Positions 52,328 through 61,165 of a stretch of DNA of 64,000 bases are shown here, piece by piece. Position numbers and translations under genes: made by a program. Location of the stretch: the NCBI GenBank assembly GCA_017504795.1, contig JAFVQM010000030.1:36632-100631 (forward strand). The letters are read 5' to 3'. Position 1 is the stretch's first letter, and the number at the start of each line of letters is the position of its first letter. Under the pieces are notes generated by a model. The model did not search any database. It was not told the origin of the DNA and saw only the letters and a program-made list of their open reading frames with translations. The stretch is from Clostridia bacterium. GTDB lineage: Bacteria > Bacillota > Clostridia > Christensenellales > Borkfalkiaceae.

Positions 52328-53638
52328 TTACAAATTTTCTATACCTAAATCCCAAAGTAGCCTTGATAAAACGTATTTATCTCTAATGTCTTTCGTTGCT
52401 TTTAGGGTTAAACTCAAATCGCAGTCTATCCCGATATCTTCTGGCGTTTTAGGCGCGCCGATAGATTGTAAAATTTCTTCTATTTTATTTTTAGGCGGAA
52501 TTTCTTCTTTAATAATTTTACAAATTTCTTCCCAGTTATTAAGAATAATTTCTAATCGCTTTTTATGGTTTTCTACGCTGTACTTTTGCTCTTTTTCTTC
52601 TAGCGCAATCATTGTGTTTGCGCTACTACCTAAAAAGGCTTTTAAGTCTTCTTTCCACGCCTCGTAGTCAAACGACTTAGCGTGTTTAAGTGCAAGCGTT
52701 GTATCGGGGATAATTTTCAAAACCTTTTCGTATAGACCGCAAACCACGTTTGTTGCCACGGCGCATTGAATACCGTGCAAGTCAACTTTTTTATTAAACT
52801 CTAACCCACGCATATCCCACACGTGCGAATAGTAGTGTTCTACACCGCTTGCCGGTCTTGAAACCCCTGCAAAAGCCATTGCAACGCCACCTATAACTAG
52901 CCCTTCAAAAACGGCTTTAACCGCCCTATCGTCGCGTTTTAGTAAACCTTCGGCATTGTCTACACAACGCTTAACCGCAGTTTTTATAAGGCTTGCAATT
53001 CTATCACAATAATATTCGCCCGTAATTATAGACGCTATTTTCCACTCTGCAATGCTCACGTATTTTGCTATCATATCGCCAAGCCCCGCTTGAAGCATTT
53101 TCATAGGCGCGTTTTTCAAAACGTCAATATCGCCGATAATCACGTCTGCGCATTTAGAAGGCAGTGATACCTTTACCCCGTCCATCGACATTGACGACGT
53201 AGCCGAGGCATACCCGTCCATACTCGGTGCAGTTCCAACTATAAAGTAAGGAAGTTTTGAAGTTGACGCTAGTATTTTACCTATATCGTTTATAACCCCA
53301 GAGCCTACCGCAACAACTAGGTCGCACGTATTATCAAAGTGCATAATCGCGCTACCCACGGCTTTTTCGTCGGGCTCGATTTCTCCCGTTTCGAAAACGT
53401 ATTTCGAATAGTTTATTTTAGAATTTTCTAAAATTTCTACTACGCGTTCGCCACACGCCAAATAGGTATTTTTATCCGCTAAAATAAACGGTTTTTTGCT
53501 TTCGAATTCCTTGATAAATAAGGGTAATTTTTCTATCGCGCCACTTTCTACGCACACGTGCCGTATGGTAAATAAATGCGCCCTATTACAACTACACTCG
53601 CTACTAGAAAACTCTTTTAACGTTTTTTCAATATTCAT
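52328..53638 (-). CDS. Sn-glycerol-1-phosphate dehydrogenase (AraM/EgsA-like)
   Basis: A 436-residue stand-alone relative of the fused enzyme at 16.4-18.4 kb. Shared marks are the N-terminal CSCxxxH, VAVGSGVINDIGK (nucleotide site), VGTAPSMDGYAS, GLGDMIAKY with the metal Asp, VEHYYSH and LHGIQC with the metal His. In Bacillus, AraM makes glycerol-1-phosphate for heptaprenylglyceryl phosphate; in gut bacteria relatives often sit beside arabinose genes. Here it is directly downstream of a GH127 arabinofuranosidase operon but has its own promoter (TTGACA at about 53680) and AGAGGT. Confidence 0.87.
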   Translation of the reverse strand: MNIEKTLKEFSSSECSCNRAHLFTIRHVCVESGAIEKLPLFIKEFESKKPFILADKNTYLACGERVVEILENSKINYSKYVFETGEIEPDEKAVGSAIMHFDNTCDLVVAVGSGVINDIGKILASTSKLPYFIVGTAPSMDGYASATSSMSMDGVKVSLPSKCADVIIGDIDVLKNAPMKMLQAGLGDMIAKYVSIAEWKIASIITGEYYCDRIASLIKTAVKRCVDNAEGLLKRDDRAVKAVFEGLVIGGVAMAFAGVSRPASGVEHYYSHVWDMRGLEFNKKVDLHGIQCAVATNVVCGLYEKVLKIIPDTTLALKHAKSFDYEAWKEDLKAFLGSSANTMIALEEKEQKYSVENHKKRLEIILNNWEEICKIIKEEIPPKNKIEEILQSIGAPKTPEDIGIDCDLSLTLKATKDIRDKYVLSRLLWDLGIENL

Positions 53639-53711
53639 AATTTTACCTCTATATTATTTTAACACAAAACGCCCGTTTGTCAATTTTATTGACCAATTGT
53701 TTGCACTAGAA

Positions 53712-53735
53712 AGGGCAAGCATTTCGCTTGCCCAC
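53712..53735 (-). terminator. Hairpin after the GH127 gene
   Basis: Stem GGGCAAGC/GCTTGCCC with a 5-base loop just after the leftward GH127 gene; the T tail is short and interrupted, so termination may be partial. Confidence 0.6.
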
Positions 53736-53750
53736 TAATAACGCGCGTAA

Positions 53751-55547
53751 CTATCTGTTTTCTTTTAGCCACACGGATATTTTGTTGTTTTCATCCCACT
53801 TTTTACCGCACGATGCGTAATCGGTTAAAATAATACTTTTTTTACCACTTTTATCACTCACCTTAAACCTTGCCATTTCGCCTTTATTTGGCGGTAATTT
53901 TTCCGTAGCAATTTCGCTTATATCAAGATTAAAATCAACAACGTCTAAATCGCTAATTACCTTTTCCTTAAAATCGTCTCTTGCCAAGGTTATAGCGCCG
54001 TAACTAAAAGCCGTTTTGCCGTTTAACGTTTCGGTTTTTATCTCCGCGGGAAATTCAAGGGTAATTTGGTCGTTATCCCAAATTTTATCAACGTTAAAAT
54101 ACCCGTTTTCAAGAACGTAGTCCACCCCGCTAACGCTAGGCAAACTGCACCAACTAGGCTTTCTAAACCTTATTAAAAACCTTTCTTTCTTTTGAGTTTT
54201 TACTCGTATTTTCACCTTGCTATCTACGGGATAATTACCGTCTATCGTTATTTTTACGCTATTACCCGTTTTTGTTTTTGCTGAGATTTCACCACTGAAA
54301 TACATATTAAAAACAAAGCCGTCGTCTTCACGAAGAACCGCTAATAACGGAATAAGTGCCACGCCAGCCGAACCGATACAAGCGCAACAGCCGTAAAACG
54401 TTCCGTCTTGAAAACTTCTAAAACCGCCCACTTCGCAACCGCGCTTGTTGTTTACTAGCGGACTATAACTGTCAAACGGAAGCGGAGATACCCTTTGTTT
54501 AACGATGCTACTATAATGAGTGTTCCACTCTGTGTTTAGACTGCCTAGCATCGCGTTTAACGCCGACTTTTCTATGCGGTCAATATAATTTACGTCGCCC
54601 GTGTTAAAGTATAGGCGCGTGAGCAACCTTATCCAAGTAACCGTAACGCACGTTTCTTGAACTACGGTGTCAATTTCTTCGGTTTGGCGGAAATAAAAAT
54701 TATTAAATAACTCGCCTTCACCACCAACGCCACCGACTGCCGTTCTCTCCGTTTCATAAACGCGTTCTACGAAATTTTTAACGATTGATAAATATCTCTT
54801 TTCGCCCGTAACTTCATAATAGGATAGAACCCCTTCAAAAAACGACATCACTTCATAAGCCTTTTTTACGGGGTATTGATAGGGGTAAAGGCTTGTATTT
54901 TCCGCACACGTTATAAGATTTCCGTTACTGCAACCGCCGGTACTAATTACGTATTTGGCAAAATCTAAATACTTATCGTTGCTAGTTATTTTGTAAAGTT
55001 CTACAAAGGGCTCTAAAATAGACGCTGAGTTCACCCCAAACCAGTTTCCACTAGTTTTACAAATATCTATTTTGTTTTCGCCAACCTTTTCGCAAACGTA
55101 ATTAGCGGAATTTATCATAGCGCTTAAAACGCGTTCTTTTAGCGTTGAATCTTTGCAAATTTTATAAAAATGTTGTAGCCCGGTTAAGACGTATTTTCTA
55201 CACCACATATCCCAGCCGCTAAACTCGGTTTCTTTCGAATAGGTTGAAATTCGCCCCAACTCATCTTGATATTTTAATAGTTCGTTTACGGCGTAAACTA
55301 ATGTTTTATACAATTCTTCGCTACCTAAATACATATAGGTTAGGCAAGCGCCACGCATCATTTTTCCCCAATATTCGCCTCTCCAACCCTTATCGAAAGA
55401 ATCAAGCCTTATTTCAAATTGTTTTGCAAACTTTTGCCAAAGTTTTTCATCTAACAACTGTTTATCCGTTACAAAATCAACGGCATTATTGATTTTTCCG
55501 CCATAAACGGCTTGCAACGGCTCTAAGTACTCAAATAAATATTTCAT
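53751..55547 (-). CDS. Glycoside hydrolase family 127, putative beta-L-arabinofuranosidase
   Basis: A 598-residue (alpha/alpha)6-barrel enzyme with a C-terminal beta domain. In the Bifidobacterium enzyme HypBA1 a zinc site uses Glu and Cys in an ETC motif and a CC pair, one Cys being the nucleophile; here these are E298-T-C300 and C387-C388 (FYGCCACIG). GWDMWCRKYVLTGL and GVNSASILEP also fit the DUF1680/GH127 family. No signal peptide is present, so it cleaves imported oligosaccharides in the cytoplasm. It is the last gene of the operon headed by the alcohol dehydrogenase, starting 2 bp after the previous stop. Confidence 0.88.
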   Translation of the reverse strand: MKYLFEYLEPLQAVYGGKINNAVDFVTDKQLLDEKLWQKFAKQFEIRLDSFDKGWRGEYWGKMMRGACLTYMYLGSEELYKTLVYAVNELLKYQDELGRISTYSKETEFSGWDMWCRKYVLTGLQHFYKICKDSTLKERVLSAMINSANYVCEKVGENKIDICKTSGNWFGVNSASILEPFVELYKITSNDKYLDFAKYVISTGGCSNGNLITCAENTSLYPYQYPVKKAYEVMSFFEGVLSYYEVTGEKRYLSIVKNFVERVYETERTAVGGVGGEGELFNNFYFRQTEEIDTVVQETCVTVTWIRLLTRLYFNTGDVNYIDRIEKSALNAMLGSLNTEWNTHYSSIVKQRVSPLPFDSYSPLVNNKRGCEVGGFRSFQDGTFYGCCACIGSAGVALIPLLAVLREDDGFVFNMYFSGEISAKTKTGNSVKITIDGNYPVDSKVKIRVKTQKKERFLIRFRKPSWCSLPSVSGVDYVLENGYFNVDKIWDNDQITLEFPAEIKTETLNGKTAFSYGAITLARDDFKEKVISDLDVVDFNLDISEIATEKLPPNKGEMARFKVSDKSGKKSIILTDYASCGKKWDENNKISVWLKENR

Positions 55548-55549
55548 AA

Positions 55550-56527
55550 CTACTTAACGATTAACACTACCTTTCCAACGTTTTCGCCACGGTATAGAAC
55601 TTGATGCGCGTCATCTGCTTGTTCAAGTGGGAAAGTTTTATATATTTTCACCTTAATCTCGCCACTTTCAAATTTTGACCACGTCTTTTTAACGAGTTCA
55701 CTCAAAAGTTGACCTTTTTCAGCAGGGGTTTTACTGCGAAGCGTACTGCCTATAATGCGAATATTTTTAACGAAAATATTTCTAAAATCTACGCTTGAAA
55801 TATCGCCCGCAAGTGAAGCAATTTGAATCCATCTACAACCCCTTGCAACGTACTTTAAGCACTCGCCTAACTTTTCGCCTGCCAAACAGTCGATTGCTAT
55901 ATTGACGGGAGTTCCGTTTTGCTCTTCTTCTTTTAATACCATTGCAATATCTTCGCTAGTAGTGTCAACCACCCTATCCGCGTTAAGATAAGCAACTTCT
56001 TTTACCTTTTCTTGTCCTAAAACGGTGGTTATAACTCTAAGCCCAAAAGCCTTTGCCATAGGAATAACAGCACTTGCAAGCCCGCTTGCGCCAGCGTTCA
56101 TAAGTAACGTTTCCCCTTTTTTTGCGTTGCCAACGTGAAATAGGTTGAGATACGCCGTCATATAAACTTCTGGAATAGCCGAAGCCTCAACGAAACTTAG
56201 CCCGTTTGGAATAGGTAAAACCATATCTTCCGTAACGCTAACGTATTCAGCGTAACCGCCACCGCCTAATAGCGCGCAAACTCTATCGCCAACTTTCCAT
56301 TTTTTAACGTTTGGCGCAATTTCTTTAATAACGCCGGCAACTTCAAGCCCCGGCCATTCTGGACACCCCGGCGGAGGCGGATAATTACCTTCTCTTTGCA
56401 ACAAGTCCGCACGGTTAAGCGCCGAAGCGTGCACTTCTATTAATACTTCCCCGTCGCGTAAAATAGGGTTAGGAACGTCTTTATAACTCAACGTTTGGTC
56501 ATTTTTATTTATTACAATCGCTTTCAT
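55550..56527 (-). CDS. NAD(P)H-quinone-oxidoreductase-like MDR protein (PIG3 group)
   Basis: A 325-residue medium-chain reductase without zinc ligands: VHASALNRADLLQREGNYPP and GCPEWPGLEVAG mark the PIG3/QOR branch, NAGASGLASAVIPMAKAFG is the cofactor-binding loop. It would reduce a quinone or another activated carbonyl with NADPH. The ribosome binding site is AGGAG. It lies 2 bp from both neighbours in the AraC-linked operon. Confidence 0.87.
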   Translation of the reverse strand: MKAIVINKNDQTLSYKDVPNPILRDGEVLIEVHASALNRADLLQREGNYPPPPGCPEWPGLEVAGVIKEIAPNVKKWKVGDRVCALLGGGGYAEYVSVTEDMVLPIPNGLSFVEASAIPEVYMTAYLNLFHVGNAKKGETLLMNAGASGLASAVIPMAKAFGLRVITTVLGQEKVKEVAYLNADRVVDTTSEDIAMVLKEEEQNGTPVNIAIDCLAGEKLGECLKYVARGCRWIQIASLAGDISSVDFRNIFVKNIRIIGSTLRSKTPAEKGQLLSELVKKTWSKFESGEIKVKIYKTFPLEQADDAHQVLYRGENVGKVVLIVK

Positions 56528-56529
56528 AT

Positions 56530-57132
56530 TTATTCTCCTATATATTTAAGGCAATCACTTAAACATTTATCAATTTCTTCTTTACCTTCTACAAAGTTTT
56601 TACACCACGGCTCGTACGGGTGTGAAAATAAAATTTTTTCTATCCTTTTATCTTTTTTTATTCTTTCAATAGTATCTATATACCCTTGCTTATCTCCGAT
56701 AGAACACTTATACTTACTAACGCCTGCACCTTGAAGCCCGTCACACGATATAAGAATTTTCGTTTTTGCATCAAAAACTCCTATGCAACTGTTTAAGTGC
56801 CCCGCCATCTTATAAATTTCTAAACCGCTTGGCAATTTTTCAACGCTATCTATCACTTTAATTAAACCGTTTAACTGTAATAGCCTTTTAAGTCCGCCGG
56901 CGTGGTCGATATGCTCGTGCGACAAAACTAAATGAGTAACTAATTCTATCGACTTTCCAAGTTTAAGTAGAAAAGGCACTATATAATTATCCACGTCAAA
57001 ATCAGTGGTTGCACAATCTACTAACAAAACGCCGTTTTCAATTTCTAAAACAAAAACCGAAGTGTACGTTTCTTCAAACGGAATTTCAAGCCGATAAATG
57101 CCGTTCGCTTCTTTTATTATACCACTATTCAT
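56530..57132 (-). CDS. Metallo-beta-lactamase fold hydrolase
   Basis: A 200-residue cytoplasmic protein with the metal motif LSHEHIDHAGG (HxHxDH, about residues 69-79), VDCATTDFD before it, MAGHLNSCIGVF (third His) and a final SHPYEPW. It resembles glyoxalase II-type hydrolases; the substrate is unknown. Its start overlaps the end of the Gfo/Idh gene by 8 bp. Confidence 0.83.
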   Translation of the reverse strand: MNSGIIKEANGIYRLEIPFEETYTSVFVLEIENGVLLVDCATTDFDVDNYIVPFLLKLGKSIELVTHLVLSHEHIDHAGGLKRLLQLNGLIKVIDSVEKLPSGLEIYKMAGHLNSCIGVFDAKTKILISCDGLQGAGVSKYKCSIGDKQGYIDTIERIKKDKRIEKILFSHPYEPWCKNFVEGKEEIDKCLSDCLKYIGE

Positions 57133-58132
57133 CTAAACTACAACACGCTTTTATTAAAACGCTATGCAAAGTTTTTTCATATTCGTAAGAATACGGGTTT
57201 TCAATTTCACCGTTTACGATTTTCGAAAACTCAGTAAACATTTCTCTATATCTATGAAACGGCCCAAAAGTTTCTGGCTCTGGCTTATAATACCAAAAAT
57301 CGTTTTTGGAAAGCGCCACTCTTATATCCGAATAATACTCTCTGTTTTCAATAGGATATTCGATAGGATTTACTTCAATAGTACCCTTTTCGCCAACTAC
57401 CACGAGTTTTCTACGCATAGGCCCGCCTGCTTCCATACAGTTCGTTTTTACAGTAGCGGTGCAATTGTCGTATTTCAAAACGGCAAAACCAACGTCTTCT
57501 CCACCCAAATCTGAACGCGAAACGCTAGATAGCGGAACTACCCGCTTAGGCTCGCCCATTATTTGCAAAATCAAATCTATTAAGTGACAACCTAAAAAGT
57601 TTATCATACCGCCCTTAAAGTTTTTTAACCACGCCCTTTTATAAGGCGGTAAGTTGCAACTCATTTGCGCTTCTATTGAGTAAATGTCTCCTATTTCTCC
57701 GCTTTTAATTAAACTTAACGCTTTTTTTATTGCAGGGTTATATCTATACATATACCCCGTATGAATAACTAGATGGTTTTTATAGGCGTAATCAAACGTT
57801 TCGTTAAATTCTTTTATGCTTTGCGAACCGGGTTTGTCCATTTGAACGGCTAAACCGCGCCTAAGCGCAAGGCTTGCGTATTTGGTTAGCAAACTATCGT
57901 CCGTTTCAATGACTACCGCGTCCAAATCAGAAATAGCAAACGCCTCTTCAAGCGTTAGTTTCTTAATACCTGAAAAACAAGGATTTTTCTCGTTTTTTAT
58001 AGATTGTTCGCCGTCGTTTACAAAAACGTAACCTAAAACTTCAAACAAATCGTCTAAAAGCCTTAGCGTTTGCATTGATGCAGGCGCATGGTCGTGCCCC
58101 GTGCCTATTTGTACCACTTTGATTTTTCTCAT
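57125..58132 (-). CDS. Gfo/Idh/MocA family oxidoreductase
   Basis: A 335-residue sugar dehydrogenase-like protein: VVQIGTGHDHAPASM (Rossmann start), VIETDDSLLTKYASLALRRG, QMDKPGSQ with the EKP-like lysine motif and TGYMYRYNPA. It would oxidise or reduce a sugar hydroxyl with NAD(P). It overlaps the upstream dehydrogenase gene by 4 bp, showing tight translational coupling in the operon. Confidence 0.85.
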   Translation of the reverse strand: MRKIKVVQIGTGHDHAPASMQTLRLLDDLFEVLGYVFVNDGEQSIKNEKNPCFSGIKKLTLEEAFAISDLDAVVIETDDSLLTKYASLALRRGLAVQMDKPGSQSIKEFNETFDYAYKNHLVIHTGYMYRYNPAIKKALSLIKSGEIGDIYSIEAQMSCNLPPYKRAWLKNFKGGMINFLGCHLIDLILQIMGEPKRVVPLSSVSRSDLGGEDVGFAVLKYDNCTATVKTNCMEAGGPMRRKLVVVGEKGTIEVNPIEYPIENREYYSDIRVALSKNDFWYYKPEPETFGPFHRYREMFTEFSKIVNGEIENPYSYEYEKTLHSVLIKACCSLDE

Positions 58133-59157
58133 TTCTCGTCACTCCAATCAAACTGAACGCATACGGGGAAATTTCTATCGTTTACTAATCTCTCGTAAAC
58201 GCCTTCGCAGTTTTTAGGCTGGTGTTTTTCTTGAACTAACCCGCTTAAATTTAGCCTTCCGCTTTTAATTAAATTAAGCGCAACCTTTATATCGTCAGCA
58301 GAAGTGAAATAGTGCGGATACGATTCAAATCTAGGTCTAGCGTTAGTGTGCGCGCCTATTAAAGTTATTCCGGGCGAGTGCACTTTTTTGTAATAATCTA
58401 CGGTAAATTCCTTGTTGCGCGTGCAACCAAGTAAAGCAACCCTACCAAACGTTGCCATGCAGTCAAGCGCGGTATTTAACCCTTGCCCAACACCCGTCAC
58501 TTCTATACAAGTTTTAACGCCACCAAACGCAACGCTTTTTACCTTTTCTACAAAGTCTTCTTCTGTGGGGTCGAAAACGTAATCCGCGCCACTTTCAAGC
58601 GCTAAAAGCCTCCTTTCTTTTATAGGGTCAGCCGCTATTATAGGGTATGCACCTGCAATTCTAGCGTATTTCACGGCACACTGCCCTAAAATACCAAGCC
58701 CCATTACTAAACAAGATTCGCCTATTTCTAATTGAACTTTTCTAATTGCGCCCAATGAAAACGTTGAAATAAAACTTATCGCAGCGGAAGAAAAATCAAC
58801 TTCATCTGGAATTTTTACAACGTTACTAGCGGGAACTAAATTGTAGTTTTTGTGCTTTCCCCAATAAACTACTACTCTGTCGCCCACCTTTACCGAATTA
58901 ACACCCTCGCCCACGGCAACTATCGTACCTGCGCTTGAATAACCAACCGTTCTTGGAAAAGGTAAAATATAATCACTGTTACCCCAAACGTGCTTTTCGC
59001 CTGTTATATTAGCCCTTTCAGTTCCGTTACTTATAGTGCTAATTTCAGTTTTAACTACCACGTTTTTAGAAGGAACGTTTTCTAAATCTATCTTTTCAGT
59101 TTCTAAAAATTTAGAAACGTTTTCTTCGGGAAACACTATTTGCTTTACAACTTCCAT
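58129..59157 (-). CDS. MDR family alcohol/polyol dehydrogenase lacking zinc ligands
   Basis: About 342 residues from the ATG at 59157 (MEVVKQIVFPEENV), with GGAG upstream. The fold marks are GYSSAGTIVAVGEGVNSVKV, GDRV, and the NAD site VMGLGILGQCAVKYARIAGA. The usual catalytic Cys (ICGSD) is replaced by TISNGTE and the four-Cys structural zinc lobe is absent, so it is a non-zinc member despite the common annotation. First gene of the leftward operon, divergent from the AraC regulator. Confidence 0.82.
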   Translation of the reverse strand: MEVVKQIVFPEENVSKFLETEKIDLENVPSKNVVVKTEISTISNGTERANITGEKHVWGNSDYILPFPRTVGYSSAGTIVAVGEGVNSVKVGDRVVVYWGKHKNYNLVPASNVVKIPDEVDFSSAAISFISTFSLGAIRKVQLEIGESCLVMGLGILGQCAVKYARIAGAYPIIAADPIKERRLLALESGADYVFDPTEEDFVEKVKSVAFGGVKTCIEVTGVGQGLNTALDCMATFGRVALLGCTRNKEFTVDYYKKVHSPGITLIGAHTNARPRFESYPHYFTSADDIKVALNLIKSGRLNLSGLVQEKHQPKNCEGVYERLVNDRNFPVCVQFDWSDEK

Positions 59158-59198
59158 TACCCCTCTCCTTTTGCTATTTTTTATTATATGATATGCTC

Positions 59199-59227
59199 TT
59201 GACAAGCAAAAAACAAGATGCTATACT
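59199..59227 (+). promoter_or_regulatory. Promoter of the AraC-type regulator
   Basis: TTGACA (59199-59204), 17 bp, TATACT (59222-59227), followed by a leader of about 20 nt with AAAGGGG. It lies in the 95-bp gap to the divergent oxidoreductase operon. Confidence 0.7.
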
Positions 59228-59252
59228 ACATAAAAAAGGGGCACTATTCTAC

Positions 59253-59999
59253 ATGGACAATCAATTTCACTCATGTAATTTCATTGTTGAAAGGATGCTT
59301 ACCACCCGTTCTACGATAGGTGGTTTGCAAAATGGGTTCCCCTCTCCACGCCTTGCTTATATAGTTGAAGGCGAGTGCGTTTGCCTTTCTCCCGATGGCG
59401 AACTTCACCTTAAAAAAGGCGACGTGTGGTCACTCCCTGCAAAAAAGAGTTATAAATCGATTTGGACGGCTACGCCCTATATAGAATTTTATTATATCCA
59501 ATATGAAGTTGACTTCAAAACGCTAAACGTAAACCACTTTAAGAAGATTGAGAATTTAGACGTATACTCAGACTTTAAGGCAATTTACGAGTCAAATAAC
59601 GATTTCGAAAGGCTGAGTTATTTTTATAAAATAATGAGCGCGACTTACTCTCTTATTGCCGACGATAACAGTGTAAACGTAGAGACTATACGTCCCGCAT
59701 TAGAGTTTTTACACCTAAATTACGATAAGAGTTTTAAGGTTGAGTCACTTTCCTCTCTTTGCATGATGAGTCAATCTAAATTTTTTAACGAATTTAAGAA
59801 GATAACGGGGCTTTCGCCTATCGAATATAAAAACAATTTGAAAATTACTAAGGCAGTCGAAATGATTTTAAGTGGCTTTACGCTAGAAGAAACGTGCGAG
59901 AAATTAGACTATTCTTCCCCGTCTTTTTTAAGGCGACAAATGAAAAAGTTTTTAGGCAAAACCCCACGCGAAATCAAAGCCCAAGAAAAAATGTTATAA
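59253..59999 (+). CDS. AraC family transcriptional regulator
   Basis: About 248 residues from the ATG at 59253 (MDNQFHSCNF). The N-terminal part is a cupin-like sensor (YIVEGECVCLSPDGELHLKK, GDVWSLPA). The last 100 residues are the AraC DNA-binding domain with two HTH motifs (VESLSSLCMMSQSKFFNEFK, KKITGLSPIEYKN and the final FLGKTPREIKA). It most probably activates the divergent GH127 operon in response to its sugar. It ends at a strong terminator. Confidence 0.88.
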   Translation: MDNQFHSCNFIVERMLTTRSTIGGLQNGFPSPRLAYIVEGECVCLSPDGELHLKKGDVWSLPAKKSYKSIWTATPYIEFYYIQYEVDFKTLNVNHFKKIENLDVYSDFKAIYESNNDFERLSYFYKIMSATYSLIADDNSVNVETIRPALEFLHLNYDKSFKVESLSSLCMMSQSKFFNEFKKITGLSPIEYKNNLKITKAVEMILSGFTLEETCEKLDYSSPSFLRRQMKKFLGKTPREIKAQEKML

Positions 60000-60005
60000 T
60001 TGTTA

Positions 60006-60046
60006 TAAACAAAAAAACACAAGGTATGAACACCTTGTGTTTTTTG
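60006..60046. terminator. Terminator after the AraC gene, left copy of a duplicated hairpin
   Basis: ACACAAGGT pairs with ACCTTGTGT, flanked by A7 and T6. Its left half is identical over 21 bp to the hairpin at 63680-63720, on the other side of the restriction-modification genes. Confidence 0.8.
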
Positions 60047-60079
60047 TATGTGTGGAACTAAATCTAGTTTTTAGGGTAC

Positions 60080-60092
60080 GTGTGGGACAAAA
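60080..60092 (+). repeat. Direct repeat GTGTGGGACAAAA, left copy
   Basis: An identical 13-mer lies at 63338-63350. A degenerate copy (GTGTGGAAC) at 60050 and another (GTGTGGGAG) at 63303, together with AAATCTAG at 60060 and 63295, show that the two flanks of the restriction-modification unit are related. Confidence 0.55.
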
Positions 60093-60100
60093 AGTATTTT

Positions 60101-61165
60101 TTATATCCTGTCGCTATAAGGCAAACTCTTTATATAATTTTCCATCCATTCCCAATCTGGAATATAACCATCATCCGAGAATTCGTGCATTTCATCGTAA
60201 ATAATACTATTTGCATCACGTTTGATGGGAAGTTTAATTGTAAAGTCTTTCCTAAAATGAGCGTTTAGTTCTCGCCCAAAGGCTTGATATTTGATTTTAC
60301 ATTCGTTTCGGATTAGCGTAGCAATAAATAATTTTGTGTAATCAGATAATGGAACTTTCTCTTGCAAAACAGCTACATTCTGTGCGGTGTAAAATGGTTT
60401 CTTCTGTATAAAGCAAGAGCCTAAAAAACTACCGCCCAACGCCAAAGACATTGCCCCTGCAGGGAATGGTTCTTCGCCCTCCATCTCGTCAACAAAGCCA
60501 ACCACGCCATTTCCGTTACTATCACGAGAAACATAATTGTATTTGGGATTATCGTTAGTTGTCAACACAGCATCAATGCCATTACCCATTCCTGCATGAA
60601 AAAGCTTATGTAAATAGAACTCTTTCCAAGCTGACACCTGCAAATCCATGCTGTTTCCACTTTTTACACAAGTGGATAAATTCTCATGATGTAATGACTT
60701 AATATAGTTATCCATGTATATCCAGTCGGGTTTTCCATCTCTATCCGCTGGCAATAAAATGGTTGTATTTAATATGTTTTCTCTAGTCATTTTGCGACCA
60801 TAATTATATCTTCCGAGATTTACAAATGTTAATACAGTTACCAAAAACAACAATTCATTTTTGGTCCATTGCCTTTCGAGAGGATACATTCCTTGGACAT
60901 GAGCAAATCCGATAAAACTTTTAGGTTGATAAAAAAATGTATTACCATCTGTTGTATCACTAAAAGTTATTATGCCACCTTGCTCTGTTGCTTCTAACGT
61001 GCTAAATCCTCCTATACCATTATTTTCTGCGGAATTAACAACAAATGGAGTTGTACCACCATCATTCAATTCTTCTTTCGAAAGGTTTTTATATGCCTTT
61101 GTTGGATGAATATCGAACATTTTACCTATCAAAAACGGCTTCCAATTCATAACATCAATCTTCAT
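60101..61165 (-). CDS. Specificity subunit of a BcgI-like type IIB restriction-modification system
   Basis: A 354-residue protein made of two half-repeats, each with a target recognition domain: the first begins NWKPFLIGKMFDI and ends PDWIYMDNYIKSL (about residues 7-158), the second begins AWKEFYLHKLFHAG and ends PDWEWMENYIKSL (about 181-348). Two recognition domains imply a split recognition sequence. Its length and its place after an endonuclease-methylase fusion gene are like subunit B of BcgI (341 residues). It overlaps the upstream gene by 11 bp, with AAGGAAGGGG inside that gene. Confidence 0.82.
   Translation of the reverse strand: MKIDVMNWKPFLIGKMFDIHPTKAYKNLSKEELNDGGTTPFVVNSAENNGIGGFSTLEATEQGGIITFSDTTDGNTFFYQPKSFIGFAHVQGMYPLERQWTKNELLFLVTVLTFVNLGRYNYGRKMTRENILNTTILLPADRDGKPDWIYMDNYIKSLHHENLSTCVKSGNSMDLQVSAWKEFYLHKLFHAGMGNGIDAVLTTNDNPKYNYVSRDSNGNGVVGFVDEMEGEEPFPAGAMSLALGGSFLGSCFIQKKPFYTAQNVAVLQEKVPLSDYTKLFIATLIRNECKIKYQAFGRELNAHFRKDFTIKLPIKRDANSIIYDEMHEFSDDGYIPDWEWMENYIKSLPYSDRI

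Noticed and set aside
58129-59157. Zinc-dependent alcohol or threonine dehydrogenase
   Set aside because: The catalytic Cys position reads TISNGTE and the structural four-Cys lobe is absent, so zinc dependence is unsupported.
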